Positions 56,167-64,000 of a stretch of DNA of 64,000 nucleotides are shown one piece after another. The notes under the pieces were generated by a model. The model was given only the letters and a program-made list of their open reading frames with translations, was not told the origin of the DNA and made no database searches. The first letter of the stretch is position 1; each line of letters starts with the position of its first letter. The DNA comes from Burkholderia sp. 9120. Its GTDB lineage: Bacteria > Pseudomonadota > Gammaproteobacteria > Burkholderiales > Burkholderiaceae. The stretch is taken from assembly GCF_000745015.1 (NCBI RefSeq), contig NZ_JQNA01000001.1, forward strand, positions 744,001 to 808,000. Reading direction: 5' to 3'. Made by a program: the position numbers and the translations under genes.

Positions 56167-57516
56167 TCAGGCGGCCTTCACCGCCGTGCGGGCGAACTGC
56201 GCATCGATCGCGGCGGCCGCGATCTTGCCGTCCTGCACCGCCTGCACCGTGAGGTCGATGCCGCCGGTAGCCGCGCAATCGCCGCCGGCCCATACGCCGG
56301 GCAACGAGGTCTGGCCACTTTCGTCCACCGCGATACGGTTGCCGTCGAGCGTCAGCAATTCGCGTTCGATACCGACCGGCACCAGCGTTTGGCCGATCGC
56401 TTTGAGCACCATGTCGGCTTCGATGACGAAACGCTCCTGGCTACCCTCGCTCGACGCACGCTCGAACTCGACGCTGGTCACTACACCTGCATTGCCGATC
56501 AAACGCGTGGGCGCTGCATGCGTGACGAGCGTCACGCCGCTGGTCTGCGCAAAGTCGCGCTCGGCCCATGTGGCGCTCATCGATTCGACACCGCGCCGGT
56601 ACACCATCGTCACCGAGGTCGCGCCGAGCTTGCGGCTTTGCACGGCGGCATCGACCGCCGTATTGCCGCCGCCAATCACAACGACGCGCCGCCCAACCGG
56701 CACCGTGCCGACATCGCTCGCGCTGCGAATCTGCTCGATGAAATCCACCGCGTTCATTACGCCGCTCAGGTCCTCGCCTTCCATGGCGAGCGCGCGCACG
56801 CCGCTGAGGCCGATCGCGAGGAACACCGCATCGTGTTGCTGGCGCAGCGTATCGAGATCGATATCGCGCCCTAGCGTCACACCGTGTTTGATGTCGATAC
56901 CGCCGACCGAACACAGCCATGCCACTTCACGCTGCGCGAAATCGTCGACGGTTTTATACGCGGCAATGCCATATTCGTTGAGGCCGCCCGCTTTTTCATG
57001 CGCGTCGTAAATCGTCACCTGGTGACCGCTCAACGCAAGCCGATGCGCACACGCGAGCCCCGCTGGCCCCGCGCCGATTACCGCGACATGCCGTCCCGAG
57101 TCAGCCGCGCGCTTGAACAGCACTTCGCCGCGCGCCATCGCCCAATCGGTCGCGTGACGTTGTAGCGCGCCAATCGCCACCGGCTTCGCGTCCTGATGGT
57201 TGCGCACACAAGCGCCTTCGCAAAGAATTTCGGTCGGACAGACGCGCGCGCACATGCCGCCCAGCGGATTGGCCGACAGAATGTCCACCGCTGCGCCCTT
57301 CAGATTGCCGTTGCCGATCTTGCGAATGAAACTGGGAATATCGATCTGCGTCGGACACGCATTCACACACGGCGCGTCGTAGCAGTAGTGGCAACGGCTC
57401 GCCGCCGCGGCAGCCGCGCTCGCGTCGAGCAAGGGCGCGATATCGGAGAACTCGCACGAAAGCTGCTCGGGCGACAGGCGCTGCGCGGCGATGTCGCCGG
57501 TTTGCTTGAAAGCCAT
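56167..57516 (-). CDS. preT: NAD(P)-dependent dihydropyrimidine dehydrogenase subunit PreT
   Basis: The 449-residue protein starts MAFKQTGD at 57516, the family beginning, with GGAACG ahead; the frame is open to 57600. The N-terminus has Cys clusters for two [4Fe-4S] centres (CHYCYDAPCVNACP and CARVCPTEILCEGACVR). The FAD/NAD domains have VAVIGAGPAGLACAHRLAL and VVVIGGGNTAVDAAVQS. It hands electrons from NAD(P)H to PreA. It lies between the ureidopropionase-type gene and preA in one operon. Confidence 0.95.
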   Translation of the reverse strand: MAFKQTGDIAAQRLSPEQLSCEFSDIAPLLDASAAAAAASRCHYCYDAPCVNACPTQIDIPSFIRKIGNGNLKGAAVDILSANPLGGMCARVCPTEILCEGACVRNHQDAKPVAIGALQRHATDWAMARGEVLFKRAADSGRHVAVIGAGPAGLACAHRLALSGHQVTIYDAHEKAGGLNEYGIAAYKTVDDFAQREVAWLCSVGGIDIKHGVTLGRDIDLDTLRQQHDAVFLAIGLSGVRALAMEGEDLSGVMNAVDFIEQIRSASDVGTVPVGRRVVVIGGGNTAVDAAVQSRKLGATSVTMVYRRGVESMSATWAERDFAQTSGVTLVTHAAPTRLIGNAGVVTSVEFERASSEGSQERFVIEADMVLKAIGQTLVPVGIERELLTLDGNRIAVDESGQTSLPGVWAGGDCAATGGIDLTVQAVQDGKIAAAAIDAQFARTAVKAA

Positions 57517-57688
57517 ACACGTTCCTTCTTCGATGTGAGGACGTAGCCGGTCCCGCCGGCTGCGCTGAAGCGGAGCCGGGCCGGCATGTTTTATGGGCAC
57601 TAACTACGGTGAAGCGACCGCTCGAACCACGCGGACCCCAAGCGGGTCCGCCAAAGCTGATGCAGATCCTGGTGCTTGCGGTAAAGCG

Positions 57689-58969
57689 TTATGAAACCGG
57701 CTCGCAGGCACGCTCGAGCATGGCGTGCAGCAGTACGTTGGCGCCCGCCTCGATCCACTCGAAGGTGGCGTCCTCGATCTCGTTGTGACTGATCCCGTCG
57801 ACGCACGGCACGAATACCATCGACGTCGGCGCGACTTGCGACAGATAACACGCGTCATGTCCTGCACCGGACACCATGTTGCGATGCGGATAACCAAAGC
57901 GTTCGGCGGCGGCGCGCACGGACTTCACGCAGGCTTCATCGAAGGCGACCGGTGCGTAGTAAAAGATCTGTTCGAGTTCGGTTTCCAGACCAATACCGCT
58001 CGCGATCTTCGCCACGCCCTCGCGCAACGCGGCATCCATTGTCGCGAGCACCGCATCGTCCGGATGACGGAAGTCGACGGTGAAAAACACGCGGCCCGGA
58101 ATCACGTTGCGAGAGTTCGGATAGACCTGCATCATGCCGACCGTCGCGCAGCCGAACGGCGCATGGTCGAGGCCGATACGGTTCACCAGATCGACCACGC
58201 GCGCGGCGCCTAACAACGCGTCGCGGCGGCGCGGCATCGGCGTCGGACCCGCGTGCGCTTCCTGACCCGTCAGTGTGATCTCATACCAGCGCTGACCTTG
58301 CGCATCGGTCACCACGCCGATGGTTTTCTGCTCCGCTTCGAGAATCGGCCCCTGTTCGATGTGCAGTTCGAACGCCGCATGCAGAGGACGTCCGCCGCAC
58401 GGCACATCGCCCGCATAGCCGATCCGTTCGAGTTCCTCGCCGAGGGTCTTGCCGTCCACGTCTTTGCGCGAGAGGCCGTAGTCCAGCGTGAACACGCCGG
58501 CGAATACACCCGAGGCCACCATCGCCGGCGCGAAGCGGGAGCCTTCTTCGTTGGTCCAGATCACCACTTCGACAGGATGTTCGGTCTCGATGCCGTGATC
58601 GTTCAGACTGCGGATCACTTCGAGACCGCCGAGCACGCCGTAGATGCCGTCGAAGCGGCCGCCGGTCGGCTGCGAGTCCGCATGCGAACCGGTCATGACC
58701 GGCAGCGCGTCCGCCACGCGTCCGGCGCGACGCATGAACACATTGCCCATCTGATCGACACTGACCGTGCAGCCCGCTTCCTTCGCCCAACTGACGATCA
58801 GATCGCGCCCTTCCTTGTCGAGGTCGGTGAGCGCGAGGCGGCACACGCCGCCTTTCGGCGTCGCGCCGATCTTCGCCATCGTCATCAGGCTGTCCCACAG
58901 GCGCTTGCCGTCGACCTTGATCGACGTCGTGGGTTCGGCGCCCCTCAGTGCTTCGGATACCGCGTTCAT
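57689..58969 (-). CDS. Zn-dependent beta-ureidopropionase / N-carbamoyl-amino-acid hydrolase (M20)
   Basis: The 426-residue protein has the M20/allantoate-amidohydrolase-like features GSHADSQPTGGRFDGIYGVL (two metal ligands), WTNEEGSRFAPAM, FELHIEQGPILE, GQEAHAGPTPMPRRRDAL and the C-terminal SGAGHDACYLS. By context it removes the carbamoyl group from N-carbamoyl-beta-alanine, the third step after PreAT and dihydropyrimidinase; the family also includes L-carbamoylases and allantoate hydrolases. The start at 58969 has AAAGGAGCG upstream. It is the first gene of the operon, facing the RutR-like gene. Confidence 0.9.
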   Translation of the reverse strand: MNAVSEALRGAEPTTSIKVDGKRLWDSLMTMAKIGATPKGGVCRLALTDLDKEGRDLIVSWAKEAGCTVSVDQMGNVFMRRAGRVADALPVMTGSHADSQPTGGRFDGIYGVLGGLEVIRSLNDHGIETEHPVEVVIWTNEEGSRFAPAMVASGVFAGVFTLDYGLSRKDVDGKTLGEELERIGYAGDVPCGGRPLHAAFELHIEQGPILEAEQKTIGVVTDAQGQRWYEITLTGQEAHAGPTPMPRRRDALLGAARVVDLVNRIGLDHAPFGCATVGMMQVYPNSRNVIPGRVFFTVDFRHPDDAVLATMDAALREGVAKIASGIGLETELEQIFYYAPVAFDEACVKSVRAAAERFGYPHRNMVSGAGHDACYLSQVAPTSMVFVPCVDGISHNEIEDATFEWIEAGANVLLHAMLERACEPVS

Positions 58970-59311
58970 TCGTCTCGCTCCTTTCGGTGAACCGACATGA
59001 AACTGGTGCATTGGCGGCGGTTTTTGGGGCGTGTCCGCACGGCGGCGGTGCACACTCGATACGCTCGATCGCCTCTCGTGAGAGGGGGCAAACCCTAGGG
59101 TATCGGCCGCTCTTCCAATCCTGTCCAGTTGGACAGGTTGTAGACGATTAAGCCCGCCAAATCAATGCTTTTCGTACGGTGACAAACATAGCGAGAAGCG
59201 TGCCATTGCACTGCAGCACGGGGGAATGGGTCGTGAAGATTGGATAGGTGAGCGGCGCGCCGAACGACTAGAATGAAGCGCGACGCGGCACCCATGCCGC
59301 CGAAGGCGAAC
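58970..59311. other. Divergent promoter region of the pyrimidine operon and its regulator
   Basis: This 342-base gap contains the inverted repeat at 59120-59137 and an AT-richer stretch at 59135-59200 suited to promoters. Nothing else was recognised. Confidence 0.5.
59120..59137. promoter_or_regulatory. Putative RutR-like operator in the divergent promoter
   Basis: CCTGTCCA-GT-TGGACAGG is a perfect 8-bp inverted repeat with a two-base centre. The inner part TGnCCA-N2-TGGnCA has the form of E. coli RutR sites (TTGACCA-N2-TGGTCAA). It lies between the pyrimidine operon and the RutR-like gene, so it could serve both. Confidence 0.6.
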
Positions 59312-60025
59312 ATGAGAGACGACGACGTGACAGCCGGCATCACGGAAAACGAAGAAACACGCGCACCTTTGCGGCGGCGCAAGGCGCACATTCGCGAGTC
59401 GAACGAGGCGCATCTTCTGGCGTGCGCGGAGGCGGTGTTCGCCGAGCGCGGTCTCGACGGCACCAGCACCGCGATGATCGCGGAGCGTGCCGGCTTACCA
59501 AAAGCCAACGTGCATTACTACTTCCCAACGAAGCTCGCGCTCTACCGTCGCGTGCTGGAAGATCTGTTCGAGGACTGGCATCGCGCGGCGGACACGTTCG
59601 AATGCAGCGACGATCCGGTCGAAGCGATTGGCGGGTACGTACGCGCGAAAATGGAATTGTCGCGACGTCGGCCGCTGGGTTCGAAGGTGTGGGCGAGTGA
59701 AATCATTCACGGCGCCGAGCATATGGAAGACATTCTCACCGGTCGTGTGAAACCGTGGCTCGACAGCCGCGTGAAAGTGATCGACGACTGGATCGCGCGC
59801 GGTTTGCTGGCGCCGGTGAATGCGCAGACGCTGATGTATATGATCTGGGCGACTACACAGCACTACGCCGATTTCGATGCGCAGATTCGCGCGCTCAAGG
59901 GCAAGCGCGCGTTGACGCAGAAAGCGTTCGATGCGACGACGGAAGAAGTGGTGCAGTTGGTGATTCGGGCGTGCGGGGCGGTGTCGCCGGCGCAACGAGA
60001 GGAAGGGGTGGATCCTTCGCGGTAG
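59312..60025 (+). CDS. TetR-family regulator, RutR-like
   Basis: The product of 237 residues (250 from the alternative ATG 59273) has the TetR helix-turn-helix LACAEAVFAERGLDGTSTAMIAERAGLPKANVHYYFPTK (in parts, residues 33-71) and a C-terminal domain close to RutR: KMELSRRRPLGSKVWASEI, MYMIWATTQHYADFDAQIRAL. RutR responds to uracil and thymine in E. coli and represses rut genes. Here it is divergent from a complete reductive pyrimidine operon, with an operator-like repeat between them. GAAGG before 59312 supports that start. Confidence 0.85.
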   Translation: MRDDDVTAGITENEETRAPLRRRKAHIRESNEAHLLACAEAVFAERGLDGTSTAMIAERAGLPKANVHYYFPTKLALYRRVLEDLFEDWHRAADTFECSDDPVEAIGGYVRAKMELSRRRPLGSKVWASEIIHGAEHMEDILTGRVKPWLDSRVKVIDDWIARGLLAPVNAQTLMYMIWATTQHYADFDAQIRALKGKRALTQKAFDATTEEVVQLVIRACGAVSPAQREEGVDPSR

Positions 60026-60045
60026 AAACCGGGCAGCAGAAAGAA

Positions 60046-60080
60046 AGCCCCGCTGCGCTTGCGAGGCAGTGGGGCCTTTT
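60046..60080. terminator. Terminator between the RutR-like gene and boxA
   Basis: GCCCCGCTGC (60046-60055) pairs with GCAGTGGGGC (60065-60074, one G-U), followed by CTTTTT on the plus strand and by CTTTCTTTC on the minus strand; it may serve both convergent genes. Confidence 0.87.
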
Positions 60081-60119
60081 TACGGCACTCAAGAAAAGCC
60101 TCGTCAGCCCAGCGCCTCT

Positions 60120-61352
60120 TCAATACGTCTCCAGATGCAACCGCCCTTCCTTCTTCAACTTCGCCCACAGCGTTTCCCAATCCAGCTGGACCTGCTCGCC
60201 GATCTCCTTGAGCGCCTGCAGCACACCGTCTTCCATCCCCTTCAAACCGCACACGTAAATGTGCGTGTTGTCGTCTTTCAGCATCTGCGCGACATCCACG
60301 GCGCGTTCACGCATGACGTCCTGCACATAACGCTTGGGCTGCCCCGGCGTGCGCGAGAAAGCCAGATTTGTATCGATGAAATCCTTCGGCAGATTCGTGA
60401 GCGGCCCGAAGTACGGCAACTCCTCTTTGGTTCGCGCACCGAAGAACAGCATCAGTTTGCCGGTTGCGCCTTTGAGCCGACGGCGCCGGCGATACTCGGT
60501 CATCGCGCGCATCGGCGCTGAACCGGTGCCCGTGCAAATCATCAGCAGATGGGAGTTCGGATGGTTCGGCATCAGGAACGTGCCGCCGAACGGGCCAATC
60601 ACGTTGACCACGTCGCCCTTCTTCAGATCACACAGGTAGTTCGAGCACACGCCATCGATTGCGTCGCCGTGTTGCTGCGACACGCGTTTGACGGTCAGCG
60701 ACACGTTGTTATAACCGGGACGTTCGCCATCGCGTGGACTCGCGATCGAATACTGGCGAGCGTGGTGCGTGCGGCCATCCGTCGTTGCGCCCGGCGGCAG
60801 AATACCGATCGACTGTCCTTCCAGCACCGGAAACGGCATCGACCCGAAATCGAGCACGATGTGATGAATGTCGCTGTCGGTCGAGCCGTCCGTGAGCCGG
60901 TAGTTGCCCACCACGGTCGCCGTGGTCGGTGCCTTATGCGTGTACAGATTCACATACGGCTTCGCGGCCGACCAGGGCGGCACCACCGAGCCACGCACGG
61001 TATCCACTTCGATCCCGCTCGCGCCCTCCGGCGAGTCACCCGACGCTAACGACTCGTCAACAACCGGCACCGCCATCGTGTTCTGTTCCGGCAATACGTC
61101 CCACGTCAACTGCTCGCCGATCGGATAAGCGTCGGCCTTCAGCACGGTGCGCCAGTTGTCGATCGCACCGGTCGGACACGGCGGCACGCACGCCATGCAG
61201 CCGTTGCACAGGTCGGCCTTGACGACATAGTTGTTGTCGTCGTGCGTGATCGCATCGACCGGGCAAGTCTCTTCGCACGTATTGCAGCGAATGCAGATTT
61301 CCGGATCGATCAGATGCTGCCTGAGAACTTCGATCGACACTGGGCCGTTCAT
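60120..61352 (-). CDS. boxA: Benzoyl-CoA 2,3-epoxidase reductase subunit BoxA
   Basis: The 410-residue protein has two N-terminal [4Fe-4S] motifs ([12 protein letters not shown] and [12 protein letters not shown], residues 20-70), a linker, and a ferredoxin-NADP reductase-like part with [12 protein letters not shown] (FAD), [10 protein letters not shown] and [13 protein letters not shown] (NADPH). It passes electrons from NADPH to BoxB. The start at 61352 is chosen because GGAGGA lies six bases ahead; the frame continues to 61385. It is the last gene of the boxC-boxB-boxA order. Confidence 0.96.
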   Translation of the reverse strand: MNGPVSIEVLRQHLIDPEICIRCNTCEETCPVDAITHDDNNYVVKADLCNGCMACVPPCPTGAIDNWRTVLKADAYPIGEQLTWDVLPEQNTMAVPVVDESLASGDSPEGASGIEVDTVRGSVVPPWSAAKPYVNLYTHKAPTTATVVGNYRLTDGSTDSDIHHIVLDFGSMPFPVLEGQSIGILPPGATTDGRTHHARQYSIASPRDGERPGYNNVSLTVKRVSQQHGDAIDGVCSNYLCDLKKGDVVNVIGPFGGTFLMPNHPNSHLLMICTGTGSAPMRAMTEYRRRRRLKGATGKLMLFFGARTKEELPYFGPLTNLPKDFIDTNLAFSRTPGQPKRYVQDVMRERAVDVAQMLKDDNTHIYVCGLKGMEDGVLQALKEIGEQVQLDWETLWAKLKKEGRLHLETY

Positions 61353-61396
61353 GACTTCCTCCATCGGGTAATGCCAACGCAACACAACACACGCGT

Positions 61397-62824
61397 TCAG
61401 TTAAAGCGCACGTACTCGAAATCGACCGGCTGACGATTCACGCCCATGGCCGGCGGCGCGATCCAGTTGGCGAACTTGCCGGGCTCAGCCACTCGGCCCA
61501 TCAGCGACGCAACGTACGCGCGGTCTTCCGGCGACGCGAGCCACTTCGCTTCATTGGCGGCCCATTCGGTTTCGCTGATCACGCGGCCATCGGGCGACAC
61601 CCGCGTGCCTGCAAACGTGCCGATCTGCCGGTTGAACGCTTTGTGCGGCACGGTCATGCGGAAGTCGATGCCGGCTTTTTCGAGCACCTTGTTCCAGCGC
61701 CCCACGCCCGCCACCGAATCCTTGATGTAATCGTCGCGCAGTACTTCGTTCATTGCGTTGAGCATCGGCACTTCGCGTTCGGTCAGCTTGCCGTCCTGCA
61801 CGTCGAGCAGTTTGTAGCTCTGTCCATTCAATTGATGGTCGTCGTCGCGCTTGTTTTCTTCATAGCGGCCTTTCAGACCCGAGCTATAAAACGTTGCCGC
61901 ATTCGACGAATGATCGGCGCCGAACAGATCGATCGTCACCGAATAATGGAAGTTCAGATAGCGCTGAATGGTCGGCAGATCGATCACGCCGGCCGCGCGA
62001 ATCTTCGCGACGTCGTCGGTGCCGAGTTCGTTCATCACCTGCGCGGTGCGCTGGATCACGCGCGACACACCGGACTCGCCGACGAACATGTGATGCGCTT
62101 CTTCGGTCAGCATGAACTTCGTGGTGCGCGCGAGCGGATCAAATCCCGATTCGGCGAGCGCGGACAACTGGAACTTGCCGTCGCGGTCGGTGAAATACGT
62201 GAACATGTAAAACGCGAGCCAGTCCGGCGTTTTCTCGTTGAACGCGCCGAGAATGCGAGGATTGTCGTCGTCGCCCGAGCGGCGACCGAGCAGCGCCTCG
62301 GCTTCCTCACGGCCATCGCGGCCGAAGTAGCGATGCAGCAGATACACCATCGCCCACAGATGACGCCCTTCTTCCACATTGACCTGGAACAGGTTGCGCA
62401 AGTCGTACATGGACGGCGCGGTCAAACCCAGATGCCGTTGCTGCTCGACCGAAGCCGGTTCCGTGTCGCCTTGCGTGACAATGATCCGGCGCAGATTCGC
62501 GCGATGTTCGCCGGGCACGTCCTGCCATGCCGCTTCGCCTTTGTGCTCGCCGAAGTGGATCTTGCGGTCCTGCTCGCCGGGCGTCAGGAAAATACCCCAA
62601 CGGTAGTCCGGCATTTTCACGTGATCGAAATGCGCCCAGCCGCCCGCGTCGACGCTGACCGCCGTGCGCAAATAGACGTCGTAGCCGTGCGAGCCTTCGG
62701 GGCCCATATCGCCCCACCATGCCAGGAAATTCGGCTGCCATTGTTCGAGCGCGCGTTGCAACGTGCGGTCGTCGGCGAGGTTGACGTTGTTCGGAATCTT
62801 TTCGCTGTAGTTGATCGTTGACAT
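61397..62824 (-). CDS. boxB: Benzoyl-CoA 2,3-epoxidase oxygenase subunit BoxB
   Basis: The 475-residue protein is the length of known BoxB enzymes. Two ExxH motifs, E152-G-R-H155 and E241/E242-(E/A)-(A/H)-H244/H245 (LTEEAHHMF), fit its diiron centre. The N-terminal [19 protein letters not shown] is typical. It uses O2 and BoxA electrons to form the 2,3-epoxide of benzoyl-CoA. The gene follows boxC by 125 bases. Confidence 0.97.
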   Translation of the reverse strand: MSTINYSEKIPNNVNLADDRTLQRALEQWQPNFLAWWGDMGPEGSHGYDVYLRTAVSVDAGGWAHFDHVKMPDYRWGIFLTPGEQDRKIHFGEHKGEAAWQDVPGEHRANLRRIIVTQGDTEPASVEQQRHLGLTAPSMYDLRNLFQVNVEEGRHLWAMVYLLHRYFGRDGREEAEALLGRRSGDDDNPRILGAFNEKTPDWLAFYMFTYFTDRDGKFQLSALAESGFDPLARTTKFMLTEEAHHMFVGESGVSRVIQRTAQVMNELGTDDVAKIRAAGVIDLPTIQRYLNFHYSVTIDLFGADHSSNAATFYSSGLKGRYEENKRDDDHQLNGQSYKLLDVQDGKLTEREVPMLNAMNEVLRDDYIKDSVAGVGRWNKVLEKAGIDFRMTVPHKAFNRQIGTFAGTRVSPDGRVISETEWAANEAKWLASPEDRAYVASLMGRVAEPGKFANWIAPPAMGVNRQPVDFEYVRFN

Positions 62825-62949
62825 GGTCGGTTCCTGGTTCGGAAACTGCAGTGCTTAATCTGACAAACGCGATGAGAGGTGTATCTGGCAGAAGGCGTTG
62901 TGTCAGGCCGCGTTATTGGCGTGCGGCGCCTGAGTCGAGTCGTGCGCGG

Positions 62950-64000
62950 TCAAACACGCGACACGTCGAATTGCGCCTTGCTGCCCTTGCCGTACACCTT
63001 GAGCGCGCCCTTCTCGCCCACTGCATTCGGCCGGTTGAAAATCCAGTTCTGCCATGCGGTGAGACGCCCGAAAATACGCGTCTCCATCGTCTCCGGACCG
63101 TTGAAGCGCAAATTCGCTTCGAGGCCGGTCAACGCGTCGGGCGACATGGCCGCGCGCTCTTCGAGTGCGATGCGGATTTCGTCGGCCCAATCGATATCGT
63201 CGGGCGAGGCGGTCACGAGACCGAGGCGTTCAGCGTCGACGGGTTTGATCGGCTGACCGATTCGCGAACGCACGGCATCGAGCGGTTCGGCTTCTTCATA
63301 GAAGCGTCGCGCGAGCCGCGATTGGTGCGTGACCATCGGATACAAACCAAAGTTGACTTCCGACAGCGTGATTGCCGGTTCCTCGTCTTCATTCGACGGC
63401 AAGGCAGCCATGTAGGAACGATCGCAGGCGAAAGCCAGTTCCGCGAACGTGCCGGCGAAACACGAGCCCGGTTCGATCAGCGCGAACAGCGAACGCGACG
63501 ACACGTCGATGCGCGCGAGCGTGCGGCGCAGCAAGCCGATGGTCTCGCGCACCAGCCAGTGATCCTTGTGCTGCATCAGCGTGGCATCCGCGGCGAGCAA
63601 CGCGCGGGCGTCGCCTTCGGTCTTGAACACCCAGGTGCCGACTTCGAGTTCGTTGGTGCGCATCGACAGAATCGCGTCGTCGAGTTCGCGCGCGAATTGC
63701 AGCGGCCACCAGTTCACGCCCGCGGCGACGATCGCGTCGATGCTCGTGGGCTGATCGGTGTGCGGCGCTTTGGCGGTGAAGGTGGCGATACGTTTGGCGC
63801 GATCGATCGTGACGTCGAGCGTTTTATAAGTCAGGCCGTCGTCCCGGTCGGTACGGTCGATACGCGTGAGCGCCACGCCTTGCGCGTTCTCCGGACGATC
63901 GCTCTGCGCGGCGAGTTCGAGCGCGCGCGCCTGGATCGCCTGATCGAACTGGTTCGGCTTCACGACTTCATCCACGAGACGCCACGCTTTCGCGCGTTCG
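62950..64000 (-). CDS. boxC: 2,3-epoxybenzoyl-CoA dihydrolase BoxC (C-terminal part)
   Basis: The frame is open through the right edge (…AWRLVDEVVKPNQF…), so the visible ~350 residues are the C-terminal part of a protein normally near 550. It shows enoyl-CoA-hydratase-family character and segments seen in BoxC (FKTEGDARALLAAD, LIEPGSCFAGTFAELAFACDRSYM, NLRFNGPETMETRIFGRLTAWQNWIFNRPNAVG in parts). It opens the epoxide ring and releases formate. The protein ends with KVYGKGSKAQFDVSRV. Confidence 0.95.
   Translation of the reverse strand, partial: ERAKAWRLVDEVVKPNQFDQAIQARALELAAQSDRPENAQGVALTRIDRTDRDDGLTYKTLDVTIDRAKRIATFTAKAPHTDQPTSIDAIVAAGVNWWPLQFARELDDAILSMRTNELEVGTWVFKTEGDARALLAADATLMQHKDHWLVRETIGLLRRTLARIDVSSRSLFALIEPGSCFAGTFAELAFACDRSYMAALPSNEDEEPAITLSEVNFGLYPMVTHQSRLARRFYEEAEPLDAVRSRIGQPIKPVDAERLGLVTASPDDIDWADEIRIALEERAAMSPDALTGLEANLRFNGPETMETRIFGRLTAWQNWIFNRPNAVGEKGALKVYGKGSKAQFDVSRV

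Noticed and set aside
55388..57010. 540-residue plus-strand open frame across preA and preT
   Set aside because: It spans two genes of the opposite strand that are both certain; no domain in its translation.
53145..57607. Ten-base GCACTAACTA found near 53146 and 57598 as possible ends of a mobile element
   Set aside because: Only ten bases, no inverted ends or transposase, and the genes between belong to one coherent operon.

Overview
The window is GC-rich, densely coded bacterial DNA. Its gene content fits Burkholderia sensu lato, most likely Paraburkholderia: an aerobic box pathway for benzoyl-CoA, a reductive pyrimidine operon, an MXKDX pentapeptide-repeat protein, DUF2844/DUF3443 neighbours and two-subunit PreAT. 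This assignment comes from family recognition by eye; no database search was run.

Left part (1-7.2 kb): the tail of a large ATPase-type regulator, a 1129-residue protein that looks like an AWR-family (RipA-like) type III effector behind a perfect TTCG-N16-TTCG (hrpII-like) box, yggL, and a small lower-GC patch ending at tRNA-Leu(UAA). The patch holds a frameshifted Tlde1/DUF2778 effector gene and an intact putative immunity gene. From 7.2 to 13.2 kb lies one co-oriented cluster: a LacI-type regulator, a binding-protein ABC importer (four genes, translationally coupled) and a GpdQ-like phosphodiesterase. An MFS exporter follows.

Middle (14.6-45 kb): two response regulators and a NarX-type histidine kinase, separated by ferritin-like and DUF1328 genes. 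Then come entericidin, a DUF4397 lipoprotein, FadH, a DMT transporter, an MXKDX repeat protein, a molybdopterin oxidoreductase with its cytochrome b, a DUF1223 protein, rnk, a TPP riboswitch with thiC, two small lipoproteins, L-lactate permease and a second DMT transporter. A gene-poor stretch (35.2-36.2 kb) contains a run of four hairpins that looks like an unannotated RNA. It is followed by bamC, a DUF2844/DUF3443 pair (the latter broken at a C6 tract), an HMW1C-like N-glycosyltransferase, several exported small proteins and a lipoprotein-type methyltransferase.

Right part (45-64 kb): a leucine-rich leader peptide (many rare CTA codons) precedes leuA. A heme-binding-like protein, a LysR regulator and a cystine-type ABC importer follow. 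The rest is two catabolic units. The first is a pyrimidine degradation operon (ureidopropionase-type hydrolase, PreT, PreA, NCS1 permease, dihydropyrimidinase) divergent from a RutR-like TetR regulator, with a perfect inverted repeat between them. The second is boxC-boxB-boxA for benzoyl-CoA epoxidation and ring cleavage, cut by the right edge.

The most notable signals are the duplicated hrpII-like box before the AWR-like effector, the broken Tlde1 effector beside an intact partner, the orphan N-glycosyltransferase, the leu attenuator, the four-hairpin RNA candidate and the transporter-phosphodiesterase cluster. No CRISPR array, prophage or insertion sequence was seen.
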